DNA from: DASSUW01 sp963789005
GTDB taxonomy: Bacteria > Actinomycetota > Thermoleophilia > Solirubrobacterales > Solirubrobacteraceae
Assembly: GCA_963789005.1 (NCBI GenBank)
Contig: CAWBIZ010000011.1
Span: 62,001 to 126,000, forward strand
DNA length: 64,000 nt
Reading direction: 5' to 3'
In this document: piece by piece, positions 16,249-24,419 of the stretch
Layout: each line of letters starts with the position of its first letter
Position numbering within the stretch: position 1 is the first letter of the stretch
Translations under genes and position numbers: made by a program
The notes under the pieces: model-generated
Databases searched by the model: none
The model's input: the letters and a program-made list of their open reading frames with translations, nothing else
Told to the model about the DNA's origin: nothing

Positions 16249-16926
16249 ATGACCAGGCAGAGCTCGTTCAAGCGCCTCGTGCGCGCGAGGATGGAGAAGA
16301 CGGGCGAGAGCTACACGGCGGCTCGGGCGTCGCTGCTGACGGAGGAGCCACAGGCGAGCGCGGCGCCCGTGCTCGCGACGTCGGACGACGCGATCCGCGA
16401 GCGCACCGGGCGCGGCTGGGAGGAGTGGTTCGACGTGCTCGACGCGTGGGGCGCGGCGGAGCGCCCGCACCGCGAGATCGCGCGCTGGGTCGCCGGCGAG
16501 CTGGCGATCGACCCGCTCGCCTGGGCCGCCCAGGCGGTGACCGTGAGCTACGAGCGCGCCCGTGGCGGTCGCGCCGTCGGCGAGCGCGCCGACGGCTTCG
16601 CCGTCACCGCCGCCAAGACCGTGGCCGTCCCGGTCGAGCGCCTCTACGAGGCGTTCGTGGAAGCCTCGCAACGCGCGCGCTGGCTGCCGGACGACGAGCT
16701 GCGCGAGCGCACGGCCACGGCTTCGCGCTCGGCCCGCTTCGACTGGGGCGACGGCACGACCCGCGTGACCGTCACCTTCGACGCCAAGGACGAACGCAAG
16801 AGCACGGCCACGCTCGAGCACGCGCGGCTCGCGGACGGCGAGCAGGCCGAGCGCATGAAGGCCTTCTGGCGCGGGCACCTGGCCACGCTCAAGACGCAGC
16901 TCGAGGGAGGCCGGCACGATGCCTGA
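16249..16926 (+). CDS. DUF4287-like domain fused to a SRPBCC (AHSA1-type) domain
   Basis: The 225-residue protein has a basic N-terminal segment (TRQSSFKRLVRARMEKTGE), then a DUF4287-like part around residues 50-100 with T-G-R-G-W-E-E-W-F-D-V-L, I-A-R-W-V-A-G-E-L and V-T-V-S-Y-E-R-A-R-G. From about residue 115 comes an AHSA1/START-like domain (KTVAVPVERLYEAFVEA, then R-A-R-W-L-P), a fold that binds hydrophobic ligands. The combination is common in actinobacteria, but its role is not known to me. A GAGAGGAG ribosome site precedes the ATG at 16249. The stop overlaps the start of the next gene by 8 bases. Gene-free sequence from 16034 to 16248 holds TAGTGT at 16075-16080 and a small hairpin at 16091-16106. 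Confidence 0.78.
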   Translation: MTRQSSFKRLVRARMEKTGESYTAARASLLTEEPQASAAPVLATSDDAIRERTGRGWEEWFDVLDAWGAAERPHREIARWVAGELAIDPLAWAAQAVTVSYERARGGRAVGERADGFAVTAAKTVAVPVERLYEAFVEASQRARWLPDDELRERTATASRSARFDWGDGTTRVTVTFDAKDERKSTATLEHARLADGEQAERMKAFWRGHLATLKTQLEGGRHDA

Positions 16927-17302
16927 CGTCGAGCTGCCGGCCGTACTCGCCGCTGCCGCCCTCGCGTTCGTGCTCAGCGGGGCCTACTACGCCCTGCTCG
17001 GCGACCAGCTCGCCCGGGTCAGCGCGGCAGATGCGCAGATGCCGCCGTGGAAGATCGGCGTCGAGCTCGCGCGCAACCTCGTGCTCGCCGCGGTCGTGGC
17101 CGGCCTGGCCGTGCGCGGCGACATCGACGAGTGGACCGGCGGGCTGCTGCTCGGCCTCGCGCTCTGGCTCGCGTTCCCGCTCGTGCTGTGGACGGGCGCG
17201 CTGATCCACGAGAACACGCCCGTCCGGCTCGCCGCCATCCACGCCGGCGACTGGCTACTGAAGCTGCTCGCGGTCGCGGCGCTGGTGAGCGTCTGGCAGT
17301 GA
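16919..17302 (+). CDS. DUF1761 family small membrane protein
   Basis: This 127-residue protein has four predicted membrane helices (about residues 6-24, 48-66, 74-94 and 104-124). The features A-L-A-F-V-L-S-G-A-Y-Y-A-L-L-G near the N-terminus and W-T-G-A-L-I-H-E-N-T-P-x-R-L near residue 92 match DUF1761. No enzymatic motif is present and the family function is unknown. It overlaps the DUF4287-SRPBCC gene by 8 bases, so the two are translated together. The SRPBCC gene on the other strand ends 8 bases after its stop. Confidence 0.8.
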   Translation: MPDVELPAVLAAAALAFVLSGAYYALLGDQLARVSAADAQMPPWKIGVELARNLVLAAVVAGLAVRGDIDEWTGGLLLGLALWLAFPLVLWTGALIHENTPVRLAAIHAGDWLLKLLAVAALVSVWQ

Positions 17303-17309
17303 CGGCCGC

Positions 17310-17753
17310 TCAGGAGGCCTCGACGGCCGACTTGATCGATCTCGCGAAGTCGTCCGCGCCCTTGCGCGCCGAGCGCAGCGCCAGCGGGGCGATCAGCTTG
17401 CCCGGGCCGTGCCCCTCGAGGACGTTGAAGATGGTCAGCCGCGTCCCGTCGCCCTCGCGGGCGAGGTCGTAGCCGCCCTCGGGAGCGGTGACGAGGTTCT
17501 TCGACACCTCCGCCCAGCGGATCCTGGTGGGCTCGTCGAACGCCGTCAGCCGGAACTCGCGCTTCGTCTTCATGCCGGCGTCCTTGACGGTGCTGGCGTA
17601 GACGGTGCCGACGCCCGGCGGCCCGTCGGTGGTCTTGGCGATCTCGAGCACCCGCGGGCTGAACTTCGGATCGTTCTCGCCGTTCGCGACGAACGCGAAC
17701 ACCTCCTCGATCGGACGGTCGATCACGACCGTCCCTTCGAACCGGCCCGACAT
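17310..17753 (-). CDS. SRPBCC family protein (polyketide cyclase/dehydrase-like)
   Basis: The 147-residue protein begins MSGRFEGTVVIDRPIEEVF, the first strand and helix of the START/Bet-v-1 fold, and continues with F-V-A-N-G-E-N-D-P-K-F-S-P-R, a typical lipid- or hydrophobe-binding SRPBCC protein. There is no signal or membrane helix. A very good GGGAGGAGG ribosome site stands before the ATG at 17753, which is preferred over an in-frame ATG at 17807. It is convergent with the DUF1761 gene. The ligand is unknown, and pairing with another SRPBCC protein across the gap may be coincidence. Confidence 0.82.
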   Translation of the reverse strand: MSGRFEGTVVIDRPIEEVFAFVANGENDPKFSPRVLEIAKTTDGPPGVGTVYASTVKDAGMKTKREFRLTAFDEPTRIRWAEVSKNLVTAPEGGYDLAREGDGTRLTIFNVLEGHGPGKLIAPLALRSARKGADDFARSIKSAVEAS

Positions 17754-17859
17754 GCGGCCTCCTCCCCTCGCTTGAGCGTGAGCACTGTGGTCTCGCGATG
17801 ATGTCAAGAAGGGGCGAGGAAGCCGTGGCGCTTGTGGGATTGCTCGCCCGACGGCCCGC

Positions 17860-19155
17860 TCACGGCAGCAGCGCGTCGTCGAAGAACCCGACGACGCGCC
17901 GCTCGTACTCCGCGGGTCGCGCCGCGAGCCCGCCGACGTGCTCGGCGTCGGGGATCTCCCAGAGCGTCTTGGGCTCGCCGGCCGCCTCGAAGTACCCGCG
18001 ATTGAGCACCTCGGTATCCACGCCGTGGATCGCCCAGATGATGAAGACGGGGCGGGGCGCGATCCGGTCGACGATGTCGTGCATGAGCGGCGGCGGCGGA
18101 CTGTTCGAGAACACCGTGAGCCCTGCGGTGATCATCGTCTCGACGCCGTGCTGGACCGCTGTGGCACGGGGCATCTCGCGAAACTCGCCCACCGATCGCG
18201 AGCCGGCGCCCTCCGACACCACCGCCTTGAGTGCCTCGGTCTTGGCGGCGGCGTGGAGCATCAGCTCGCCGCCCACGGACAGCCCCAGCCCGCCGATGCG
18301 CTCGGGGTCGACGTCCGGTCGGCGCTGCAAGAACGCGATCGCGGCCTCGATGTCCTTCTCGCCCTCCCAGCCGAAGGCGTGCGGATCGCCCTCGCTCTCG
18401 CCCTGACCGCGTCGGTCGAAGAGCAGCACGCCGTAGCCATGCCGCGCGAGCATGCGCGTCTGCGCCTGAGGGCCGTTGCGGCCGGGGAACGCGATCACGG
18501 CAGCGCCGTTCTTGGACGGGACGTACCAGCCGGCGAGCTCGAGCCCGTCGCTGGTGGTAAGCGAGACGTGCTCGAACGGCCCACCGAGGTTGGCTTCCGG
18601 CACGACCGGCCGCCCGAGGTGCGTGAAGAGGTATGCGCCGCTCAGGGGAGCGACGACGAACAGCCCGATCGCGACGCCCGCGGCTGCGAGCAGCACGCGA
18701 CGTGGATATCGCCATGCTCGGCTGCCGTCCGTCCGCCGCGTCCGCCACAGCGTGACGGCGCCGAGGACGAGGAGCAGCAGCCCGGCGGCCATCGAGAGCA
18801 GCCCGGTGAAGTCGTCGCCGGACGCCCCGACCTTCGACGTGTAGTGCACGGCCTCGATGCTTGCGACGATCCCGAACACGCCGAACACGAGGGCGGTCGC
18901 CGCGCGGCGACCGCCGCGCAGCCGCGGATAGCCCCACGCCGCGAGGCCGAGCAGCGAGAGCGGCACGAGCCCGCTGACGAGGTGGTCGGCGGGTGAGGTT
19001 CCGGGCTCAGGCTGGACGAAGCTGTCGTCGATCACGTGCAGCGCGATGACGGCGACGCCGAGGACAAACAGCCCGACCTCGCGCCGAAGCGCGGTCGCCA
19101 ACCCGGCAAGGCGAGGTCGATGGCTCGCCACGCGAGCTCCGGTGAGTGTGGTCAT
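17860..19155 (-). CDS. Membrane-anchored alpha/beta hydrolase (paralogue of the one at 35557)
   Basis: The 431-residue protein has five or so N-terminal membrane helices (residues 24-185) followed by an alpha/beta hydrolase domain on one side of the membrane. Key parts are W-Y-V-P-S-K-N-G-A-A-V-I near residue 217, FDRRGQGESEGDP near 252, the nucleophile elbow G-L-G-L-S-V-G-G-E near 300, an Asp in H-G-V-D-T-E near 380, and the catalytic His in D-A-E-H-V-G-G near 407. The triad looks complete. It lies 15 bases after another membrane protein gene on the same strand, so the two are probably an operon. The substrate is unknown. Confidence 0.84.
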   Translation of the reverse strand: MTTLTGARVASHRPRLAGLATALRREVGLFVLGVAVIALHVIDDSFVQPEPGTSPADHLVSGLVPLSLLGLAAWGYPRLRGGRRAATALVFGVFGIVASIEAVHYTSKVGASGDDFTGLLSMAAGLLLLVLGAVTLWRTRRTDGSRAWRYPRRVLLAAAGVAIGLFVVAPLSGAYLFTHLGRPVVPEANLGGPFEHVSLTTSDGLELAGWYVPSKNGAAVIAFPGRNGPQAQTRMLARHGYGVLLFDRRGQGESEGDPHAFGWEGEKDIEAAIAFLQRRPDVDPERIGGLGLSVGGELMLHAAAKTEALKAVVSEGAGSRSVGEFREMPRATAVQHGVETMITAGLTVFSNSPPPPLMHDIVDRIAPRPVFIIWAIHGVDTEVLNRGYFEAAGEPKTLWEIPDAEHVGGLAARPAEYERRVVGFFDDALLP

Positions 19156-19170
19156 GGGGGTCTCGCGGCC

Positions 19171-19809
19171 TCAGGCGGCGGCCGGCATGGCGGACTGGGC
19201 GGCTGCGGTCCGACGCGCGCGGAGCACCAACCAACCCGACGCGGCGAGACAGACGTAGCCGATCGGGGCGAGCGGGGGCGCGTGCGTGCCGATCAGCGCG
19301 ATCGCGGCGAGCGCGACCTGGAGCCGGGCCGGTGCCCCCGCGCGGCGGAACGCCAGCACCGTCGCCACCACGACGACGAGCCAGGCGGTGGTGCCGAGCG
19401 CCCAGAAGACGCCGGGCTCGCCGAGGATCGGGTTGCGGGCGAAGTCCTCGACCAGGCCCGGCGCGACGGCCTCGCGCTGGGCCGCCGGGAGGCCGTTGAG
19501 CTGCTGGCCGAGCGCGCCCAGGGCGATCCCCTCGAACGCGACGTAGGGCACATAAAGCATCACGAAGGGGATCAGCGCGACGCGAGCCACGGTGGCCGGC
19601 CGGCTGCGCAGCCCGTCGAGCATGAGATACATCCCGCCGGCGAGCAGCGGGAGCACGAGCACCATCGCGACGTGGACGACCTGGAACCGCGTCGTCACCT
19701 CGCGCAGCCCCTGGTAGTCGCCGACCATCGGGTGAAACCACAGGACCACGGAGAAGGCGAGAGGGACGCCGACGAGCAGCAGCGGGCGTGCGAGCCTGGG
19801 AATCGTCAT
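19171..19809 (-). CDS. Hypothetical integral membrane protein
   Basis: The 212-residue protein has about six predicted membrane helices (starting L-L-L-V-G-V-P-L-A-F-S-V-V-L and ending G-Y-V-C-L-A-A-S-G-W-L-V-L) with no soluble domain. I do not recognise the family. The ATG at 19809 has a G-A-G-G ribosome-site-like tract about 8 bases upstream and gives a conventional hydrophobic N-terminus. A start at 19845 would add 12 residues. It is the first gene of a probable two-gene operon with the membrane hydrolase and is divergent from the histidine kinase. Confidence 0.7.
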   Translation of the reverse strand: MTIPRLARPLLLVGVPLAFSVVLWFHPMVGDYQGLREVTTRFQVVHVAMVLVLPLLAGGMYLMLDGLRSRPATVARVALIPFVMLYVPYVAFEGIALGALGQQLNGLPAAQREAVAPGLVEDFARNPILGEPGVFWALGTTAWLVVVVATVLAFRRAGAPARLQVALAAIALIGTHAPPLAPIGYVCLAASGWLVLRARRTAAAQSAMPAAA

Positions 19810-19940
19810 GCCGGAAGCCTCGCCTGGACGGGGCGCCGCGACCACGGGGGACGGCTGGCGTCCGCGTGCCAGGGAAGTGGCAGGCCGGGTGCGGCAGGCC
19901 GTACCTAGCCAGCGGATGCGCGAGGCGTCAGGATGACCCC

Positions 19941-21665
19941 ATGACGGCGCATCGGACGCTCGCCATCGCGGCGGCGGCCCTGCTCTGCGGAGTCGGCGAC
20001 GTGCTGCTCGTTCTCGGCAGCGACCACCTCCGCGATCCCGACGTGTGGGTCGTGTTCGGGCCGGCGGTCGGATGGAGCTTCGTGGGCGCGGGGCTCTACG
20101 CGTGGCACCGGCGGCCCGAGTCGCGCTTCGGGCTGCTCATGGTGCTCGTCGGCTTCGCGTGGTTCCTGGGGCCGGTCTACGCGTCGGACCACGAGCTCGT
20201 GTTCACGCTCGGGATCGTGGCGGGCGCCGTCTGGGGACCGATCTTCGGCCACCTGCTGCTGAGCTTCCCCACCGGCCGCCTTCCCACGCGCGCCCGCCGC
20301 CGGGTCGTGGCGGCGAGCTACGTGCTGATCCCGCTCGCGCCGGTTCCGGCGCTGCTGGTGAGCGACGCCGACGACGTCATCACCGACTGCCGCGGCGGGT
20401 GCCCGCGCAACGTCCTGCTCGTCGACCGCAACGCCGCGCTCGCCGACGCCGCGCTCGCGTTCGGCTCGCTCGTGACGCTCGGCCTCTGCCTCGTCGCCGT
20501 CGTCATGCTCGTCCGCCAGTGGCGCGCGGCGGCCGCGCCCGAGCGCCGCAGCCTGGTGCCGCTGTTCGCCGGCGGCGGCGTGACGCTCGCGCTCGTCGCC
20601 GCCTTCGCGACCACCCAGTTCGACCCGCTGCTGTGGACGGCGTTCGCCGCCTTCGCCGCCACGCCGTTCGCGTTCCTCGCGGGCCTCGCGCGCGCGGACG
20701 TGTCGGGCTCGCGCGGTGTGCGCATGCTGATGGCCGAGCTCGGGTCCGCCCCCGAGCGCGCGGACCTGCGCGACGGCCTGGCGCGGGCGCTCGGCGACCC
20801 GGGGCTGGAGCTCGCGTTCTGGATGCCCGAGCTGAATCGCTATGTCGACGCCGGCGGCGCTCCCGCCCCCCTGCCCGCCGACGACGACCCGCGCCGGACG
20901 GTGACCGCGATCGATCACCACGGCGCGCGCGTGGCGGCGATCGTGCACGACCGCGCGCAGGACGCCGAGACGGTCCGCGCAGCCGGCGCGGCGACCGCCC
21001 TCCTGCTCGAGAACCAGCGGCTCGACGCCGAGCTGCACGCCCGGCTGATCGAGCTGCGTGCTTCGCGCGCCCGGCTCGTGGAGGCGGCCGATAGCGAGCG
21101 GCGGCGACTGGAGCGCAACCTGCACGACGGCGCGCAGTCGCGGCTCGTGGCGCTCGCGCTGAACCTGCGCCTCGCGCGCATGAAGGAGTCCGACGGCTCC
21201 GACACCGCGGCGCTGCTCGACGCCTCGATCGACGAGCTCGGCCAGAGCCTCAAGGAGCTTCGCGACCTTGCCCGCGGCATCCATCCGGCGGTGCTCTCCG
21301 AGCGCGGGCTCGAGCCGGCGGTGCGCGCGCTGGCCGCGCGGGCACCGGTCCCCGTCGAGATCGTCGGCCGCACGGCCGGCCGACTCCCGGCGGCCGTCGA
21401 GACGGCGGCCTACTTCGTGATCTCCGAGGGGCTCACCAACGTGTCCAAATACGCGCACGCCGCCCGCGCGACGGTGCGGGTCGAGCGCGTCGACGGCCGC
21501 CTGCTGGTCGAGGTCAGCGACGACGGGATCGGCGGCGCCGACGCCGGCGACGGCAGCGGGCTGCGCGGACTGTCCGACCGCGTGGCGGCCCTCAGCGGCA
21601 CGCTCGAGGTCTCGAGCCCGCCGGGCGAGGGCACCCGGCTGCGCGCGCACCTGCCGTGCCGGTGA
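19941..21665 (+). CDS. Membrane sensor histidine kinase (HisKA_3/HATPase, NarL-type partner)
   Basis: This 574-residue kinase has an N-terminal sensor with about eight membrane helices (residues 1-255), a linker region to about 360, then a coiled-coil dimerisation helix with R-L-E-R-N-L-H-D-G-A-Q-S-R at residues 389-401. His395 is the phospho-acceptor. A HATPase_c domain follows, with an N-box around S-E-G-L-T-N-V-S-K-Y-A-H, and D-G-I-G-G-A-D and G-S-G-L-R-G-L-S-D-R as the G1 and G2 boxes. The ATG at 19941 starts the first helix, and CAGGAT lies 6 bases upstream. The next gene, overlapping its end, is the partner response regulator. Confidence 0.92.
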   Translation: MTAHRTLAIAAAALLCGVGDVLLVLGSDHLRDPDVWVVFGPAVGWSFVGAGLYAWHRRPESRFGLLMVLVGFAWFLGPVYASDHELVFTLGIVAGAVWGPIFGHLLLSFPTGRLPTRARRRVVAASYVLIPLAPVPALLVSDADDVITDCRGGCPRNVLLVDRNAALADAALAFGSLVTLGLCLVAVVMLVRQWRAAAAPERRSLVPLFAGGGVTLALVAAFATTQFDPLLWTAFAAFAATPFAFLAGLARADVSGSRGVRMLMAELGSAPERADLRDGLARALGDPGLELAFWMPELNRYVDAGGAPAPLPADDDPRRTVTAIDHHGARVAAIVHDRAQDAETVRAAGAATALLLENQRLDAELHARLIELRASRARLVEAADSERRRLERNLHDGAQSRLVALALNLRLARMKESDGSDTAALLDASIDELGQSLKELRDLARGIHPAVLSERGLEPAVRALAARAPVPVEIVGRTAGRLPAAVETAAYFVISEGLTNVSKYAHAARATVRVERVDGRLLVEVSDDGIGGADAGDGSGLRGLSDRVAALSGTLEVSSPPGEGTRLRAHLPCR

Positions 21666-22330
21666 CCGATCACAGCCTGCGGGTCGTCGTCGCCGAGGAT
21701 TCCTTCCTCGTCCGGGCAGGCGTCGTGCGCGTGCTCGAGGGGCAGGGCTTCACGGTCGTCGGGGAGGCAGGCGACGCCGACGAGCTGCTGCGTCAGGTGC
21801 GCGAGCATCGCCCCGATGTCGTCGTCACCGACATCCGCATGCCGCCGACGCAGACGGACGAGGGCGTGCGCGTGGCAGCCGTCATCCGCGCCGAGCATCC
21901 CGACACAGGGGTCCTCGTCCTCTCGCAGCACGTCACCCAGGACTACGCGATCCGACTGCTCGAGCAGAGTCCGGCGGGCGTGGGCTACCTGCTCAAGGAT
22001 CGCGTGATGGAGCCGCGCGGTTTCGTCGAAGCCGTCCGGCAGGTCGCCCGCGGCGGGTCGGCGCTCGATCCCGAGGTGGTCGCCCAGATGCTCGAGCGCC
22101 GGCGCCCGGACGGCCCGCTCGACGCGCTCACCGCGCGCGAGCTCGACGTGCTCGCCGCCATGGCCGAGGGACGCGCCAACCCGGCGATCGCCGCCCATCT
22201 CGGCATCAGCGAGCACGTGGTGCAGCGGCACATCGGCCGGCTCCTCGCGAAGCTCGACCTCCCGATCGACGGCGAGGGCCACCGGCGGGTGCTCGCGGTC
22301 CTCACCTACTTGCGCGCGCAGGAGAACTGA
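21656..22330 (+). CDS. LuxR/NarL-type response regulator
   Basis: The 224-residue regulator pairs with the histidine kinase upstream. Its receiver domain shows the acidic pair in V-A-E-D-S, the phospho-acceptor Asp in VVTDIRMPPTQTDEG near residue 61, and the conserved Lys in Y-L-L-K-D-R-V near 111. The C-terminal HTH (A-L-T-A-R-E-L-D-V-L then V-V-Q-R-H-I-G) is NarL-type. GTG codons at 21656 and 21662 are both possible starts; the second overlaps the kinase stop as GTGA. The receiver closely resembles the orphan regulator at 31424. Confidence 0.92.
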   Translation: MPVTDHSLRVVVAEDSFLVRAGVVRVLEGQGFTVVGEAGDADELLRQVREHRPDVVVTDIRMPPTQTDEGVRVAAVIRAEHPDTGVLVLSQHVTQDYAIRLLEQSPAGVGYLLKDRVMEPRGFVEAVRQVARGGSALDPEVVAQMLERRRPDGPLDALTARELDVLAAMAEGRANPAIAAHLGISEHVVQRHIGRLLAKLDLPIDGEGHRRVLAVLTYLRAQEN

Positions 22331-22354
22331 GGCACACGCGGGGTCAGCCGGGGG

Positions 22355-22522
22355 TCACGCTTCCGGCTCGGTGGTGCGCTCGTCGCCGGGAGGGGCCGGC
22401 GGCGCGGCCGCCGCGCGCTTGCGCGCGTCCTTCTTCGCCTGCTTCTCCTCGCGGCGCTCGCGCAGCGCTCGCTCGCGGTTGAGCTTTGCCATCGTGGTCT
22501 TGTGCTTGGAGCTCGATGCCAT
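22355..22522 (-). CDS. Small highly charged protein, second of a pair
   Basis: This 55-residue protein starts MASSSKHKTTMAKLNRE and runs through a Lys/Arg/Glu-rich helix (A-L-R-E-R-R-E-E-K-Q-A-K-K-D-A-R-K) to an acidic Pro-rich tail. Small basic proteins of this kind are common in actinobacteria and may bind nucleic acid, but I cannot assign a function. A GGAGG ribosome site lies 10 bases before the ATG at 22522. It begins only 4 bases after the stop of another small charged protein, so the two form a mini-operon. A longer in-frame extension through that partner exists but is not coding-like. Confidence 0.6.
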   Translation of the reverse strand: MASSSKHKTTMAKLNRERALRERREEKQAKKDARKRAAAAPPAPPGDERTTEPEA

Positions 22523-22526
22523 GCGT

Positions 22527-22739
22527 CTATGGCCTCCGCTTCGCCAGTTCGGCGCGCTCGCGGCGATCGGCGGCGACGCGCAGGGCCGCATCACGCTCGT
22601 CCTTCTCGTGCCGCCGCGCCCGCGCGCGCTTGCTGGCCTGCTCGTTGCGACTGGCGATGGCCTCCTTCGCCGCTCTCCACGCCGCTTCGCCACGCACGGG
22701 CGTCTCTGCCGGTTGCTGCCGCTTGCTCGTGTCGCTCAT
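22527..22739 (-). CDS. Small highly charged protein, first of a pair
   Basis: The 70-residue protein reads MSDTSKRQQPAETPVRGEA then a mostly helical, Arg/Lys/Glu/Ala-rich region (E-A-I-A-S-R-N-E-Q-A-S-K-R-A-R-A-R-R) ending E-L-A-K-R-R-P. It has no hydrophobic core, so it is probably a single helix or disordered and nucleic-acid- or ribosome-associated. That is a guess from composition alone. A GAGGTGA ribosome site precedes the ATG. The gene is followed within 4 bases by a second small charged protein, and the upstream neighbour is the divergent GH13 gene. Confidence 0.6.
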   Translation of the reverse strand: MSDTSKRQQPAETPVRGEAAWRAAKEAIASRNEQASKRARARRHEKDERDAALRVAADRRERAELAKRRP

Positions 22740-22880
22740 CGCGTCACCTCACCTCGCTGCTCCCCAGGGCTCGCGCCTCGAGTACGCGACGGTGCAGGGA
22801 AGCCTGAACACGCGGCGCGGCGCTTGTTCCTCGCCGACGACCTGAAGGACTATATCCCCCGTCCGCGACAATCCCGCCGC

Positions 22881-24419
22881 ATGAGCCGAGCATCCCAGGT
22901 GCCGTGGTGGCAGCGCGGAGCGATCTACCAGGTGTATCCGCGGTCGTTCGCCGACGGGAACGGTGACGGCATCGGGGACCTGCCCGGCCTCGTCGAACGG
23001 CTCGACCACATCGCCGACCTCGGGATGCAGGCGGTGTGGCTGTCGCCGATCTTCCCTTCGCCGATGGCCGACTTCGGCTACGACGTCTCCGACTACTGCG
23101 ACGTCGACCCCGTCTTCGGGACGCTCGCCGACGTCGACCGCCTGGTCGAGCGGGCCCACGCCCGCGACATGCGGGTGATCCTCGACTGGGTGCCGAACCA
23201 CACCTCCGACCGCCACCCGTGGTTCCAGGCCAGCCGCTCGGCGCGCGACGACGCCCGACGCGACTGGTACGTGTGGCGCGACGGGCCGGCGCCGGGCGCG
23301 CCGCCCAACGACTGGACGTCGCAGTTCCAGGCCGTCGGTCCGGCGTGGACGTTCGACGAGCCCACCGGCCAGTGGTACCTGCACTCGTTCATGGCCGAGC
23401 AGCCCGACCTCGACTGGGACAACCCCGAGGTCGAGGCGGCGATGCACGACGTGATCCGCTTCTGGCTCGACCGCGGGGTCGACGGGCTGCGCCTCGACGC
23501 GATCCACAAGATCGCCAAGGACCCCCTCCTGCGCAGCCATGCGACCGCGCCGCGGCGCCACGACGAGGACTGGGAGACGATCCACCCGCGCCTCCGCGCG
23601 ATCCGCCGGGTCGTCGACGAGTACGAGGACCGCATGGTCGTCGGCGAGGTCGCGCTGCAGGACCTCCACCGCACGGTCAGCTACCTCGAGTCCGGCGACC
23701 AGCTCCACCTCGCGCACAACTTCGTGTTCGTCGACCTGCCGTGGGACGCCGAGGCCTTCCGCACCTCGATCGACGACTTCGACGCGCTGACCGACCGCAC
23801 GGCGTGGCCGGCATGGTTCCTCGAGAACCACGACAAGCCGCGGGTCGCGACCCGCTTCGACGAGGACGGCCTCGGGCCCGCCCGCGCGCGCGGCGCGCTG
23901 CTGATGCTGTACGCGCTGCGCGGCACGCCGTTCGTCTACCAGGGGCAGGAGCTCGGCCTGCCAGACGCCGAGATCCCGCCCGACCGCGTGGTCGACGTCG
24001 ACGGCCGCGATCCCGTCCGCGCGCCCATGCCGTGGAGCTCCGGCCCGCATGCCGGCTTCAGCACCGTCGAGCCGTGGCTGCCGCTGATCGGCGAAGCAGA
24101 GCGCCTGAACGTGGAGGCCCAGCAGCGCGACGGCGGCTCGACGCTCACGCTCGTCCGCCGGCTCGCGGCCCTGCGCGCCGCGACGCCCGCGCTGCAGATC
24201 GGCGACCAGCACACGTTCGAGGCCGGCCCGGACGTGCTCGCCTGGCTGCGCGAGCACGACGGCGATCGGATCGTCGCGGCCGTCAACTTCGCCGCCGAGC
24301 CGCGGCGCGTGCACGCGCTCCCCGCCGACGCCGAGCTGCTGGTCTCCACCACGCCGGCGTTCGAGGGCGAGACGCTCGCCCCCGGGCAGGGCGTCATCCT
24401 GCGCTGCCCGCCCGCCTGA
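22881..24419 (+). CDS. GH13 alpha-glucosidase / oligo-1,6-glucosidase
   Basis: The 512-residue protein is a cytoplasmic alpha-amylase-superfamily hydrolase acting on alpha-linked glucose oligomers. It starts at the family signature W-W-Q-R-G-A-I-Y-Q-V-Y-P-R-S-F near residue 8. The (beta/alpha)8 barrel shows V-P-N-H-T-S-D (region I), G-L-R-L-D-A-I (region II, catalytic Asp near 202), V-V-G-E-V-A (region III, acid Glu near 256), and L-E-N-H-D-K-P-R (region IV, Asp near 318). All catalytic residues are present. The C-terminal domain ends near residue 512. The stop overlaps the convergent MBL/rhodanese gene by 26 bases. GACAAT lies 8 bases before the ATG. Confidence 0.92.
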   Translation: MSRASQVPWWQRGAIYQVYPRSFADGNGDGIGDLPGLVERLDHIADLGMQAVWLSPIFPSPMADFGYDVSDYCDVDPVFGTLADVDRLVERAHARDMRVILDWVPNHTSDRHPWFQASRSARDDARRDWYVWRDGPAPGAPPNDWTSQFQAVGPAWTFDEPTGQWYLHSFMAEQPDLDWDNPEVEAAMHDVIRFWLDRGVDGLRLDAIHKIAKDPLLRSHATAPRRHDEDWETIHPRLRAIRRVVDEYEDRMVVGEVALQDLHRTVSYLESGDQLHLAHNFVFVDLPWDAEAFRTSIDDFDALTDRTAWPAWFLENHDKPRVATRFDEDGLGPARARGALLMLYALRGTPFVYQGQELGLPDAEIPPDRVVDVDGRDPVRAPMPWSSGPHAGFSTVEPWLPLIGEAERLNVEAQQRDGGSTLTLVRRLAALRAATPALQIGDQHTFEAGPDVLAWLREHDGDRIVAAVNFAAEPRRVHALPADAELLVSTTPAFEGETLAPGQGVILRCPPA

